Positions 63,354 through 64,000 of a stretch of 64,000 nt of DNA are shown here, one piece after another (position 1 is the stretch's first letter; every line of letters begins with the position of its first letter). A program made the translations under genes and the position numbers. The notes beneath the pieces are model-generated. The model did no database searches. It was not told the origin of the DNA and worked only from the letters and a program-made list of their open reading frames with translations. The stretch covers positions 4,445,001 to 4,509,000 of the forward strand of contig NZ_LT629784.1 of NCBI RefSeq assembly GCF_900105595.1. The letters are read 5' to 3'. The stretch is from Stappia sp. ES.058. Its GTDB lineage: Bacteria; Pseudomonadota; Alphaproteobacteria; Rhizobiales; Stappiaceae.

Positions 63354-64000
63354 ATGAGAGCCTTGCGATTGTCCGGCATTGCCGGACTCATTGCCCTTGT
63401 GGCGGCTTCCGTGCCACCACGGATCGCGCTTGCCGATGAAAGCGAAAAGAACCCGCAGACGAACGCGTATTCATCTCTGGTTCCGGCTCTCGTGAGCGAT
63501 TATGCGGTGCCGGCGGCACGCGACCTGGAAGCACGGCTTGTGACGCTTGACGAGCGCATTGGCGATCTTTGCGCGGAGGCGGCCGACGATGATGCCGGTC
63601 GCGCGTTCGACGCTGCGTTTGGCGCGGCGGTGACGGCCCATGGCCGGCTTTTCGTGGTGCGCTTCGGCGCCCTGGCGGAAGACACGCGGCTGGAGCGGCT
63701 TGCTTTTGTGCCAGACCGGCGCGGTGTGGTGCGGCGCCAGGTGACCCGGTTGATGGCCGACCCGGACGCGTCGGCGACCGATCCGGTGTCCCTGCGAGAC
63801 AAGAGCGTGGCGCTTCAGGGTCTTTCCGCGCTCGAATGGATCGCCTACGGCGCCGACGGCACCGTGGCGCTTGGCGACCGGGATCCGGAAAGGGCATTTC
63901 GGTGTGCCTACGCCCGCGCGCTCGGTGCGCGCCTCGTCCTGCTCGCGGATGAGATCGTGGAAGCCTTTCGCGCGCCGAGCGGACAGACGGCCCTGTTGCT
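63354..64000 (+). CDS. Second imelysin-family protein, 3' end cut by window
   Basis: An open frame of 215 codons running off the window end. It begins MRALRLSGIAGLIALVAASV with a signal peptide ending near ALA|DES. It contains the imelysin-like SALEWIAYGADGT (position of the GxxALExLLxG family motif) and CAYARALGARLVLLADEIVEAF. It follows the di-haem oxidoreductase by 79 bases and completes the irpA-DHOR-imelysin arrangement; the catalytic-type GxHxxE is replaced by SALEW here. The C-terminal part lies outside. Confidence 0.82.
   Translation, partial: MRALRLSGIAGLIALVAASVPPRIALADESEKNPQTNAYSSLVPALVSDYAVPAARDLEARLVTLDERIGDLCAEAADDDAGRAFDAAFGAAVTAHGRLFVVRFGALAEDTRLERLAFVPDRRGVVRRQVTRLMADPDASATDPVSLRDKSVALQGLSALEWIAYGADGTVALGDRDPERAFRCAYARALGARLVLLADEIVEAFRAPSGQTALL

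Overview
The window is GC-rich DNA with tightly packed operons and GTGA/ATGA/TGATG gene overlaps. It looks like a free-living, probably marine, alphaproteobacterium. The pointers are an Irr-box-like palindrome before an iron operon, IalB and SapC family genes, the HutF/HutG branch of histidine breakdown, and many TRAP and ABC solute-binding proteins. A Stappiaceae- or Rhodobacterales-like host is a guess. No rRNA, tRNA, CRISPR array, integrase or intact insertion sequence was found.

Region 1 (1-9212) is a catabolic run: two SDR dehydrogenases, a Tat-exported solute-binding protein with a PotA-like ATPase (no permease visible), a polysaccharide-deacetylase-fold hydrolase of the size reported for cyclic imidases, a small CxxCG protein coupled to a CobW GTPase, a second solute-binding protein with no signal peptide, an asparaginase-type amidase and an AraC regulator. 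I read it as uptake and stepwise hydrolysis of an amide or cyclic imide. Region 2 (9352-18942) continues with ring-opening chemistry: HyuA/HyuB, then, divergent from a LysR gene, PxpA, a biotin carrier, a biotin carboxylase, PxpB and PxpC.

Region 3 (18943-26518) has a gene-poor stretch, a DUF2478-like protein, a TctB-like remnant, an AbrB-type membrane protein, a LacI/SDR/HisD-like set resembling sulfopropanediol oxidation genes, and IalB and SapC genes converging on a perfect terminator. Region 4 (26726-42254) is a surface and envelope block: two small unknown proteins, a GNAT acetyltransferase, a predicted beta-propeller lectin, three tandem tail-collar (MdpB-type) proteins, and a 3617-residue inverse-autotransporter-like adhesin that fills 10.9 kb.

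Region 5 (42574-53993) holds ureidoglycolate lyase and a complete histidine utilisation locus: hutI-hutH-hutG-hutU plus a TRAP transporter on the minus strand, divergent from hutF-hutC around an AT-rich control region. Region 6 (53994-56679) is an AT-rich islet with two convergent exported proteins of unknown function. Region 7 (56680-59550) has an orphan TRAP binding protein, a flavin monooxygenase and a MarR regulator. Region 8 (59689 to the end) is an iron operon: Irr-box-like site, Cys-rich protein, imelysin-like protein, di-haem oxidoreductase and a second imelysin-like gene cut by the window edge.

A recurring feature is that the three exported solute-binding protein genes and the first imelysin gene are each followed within about 30-60 bases by a strong hairpin.
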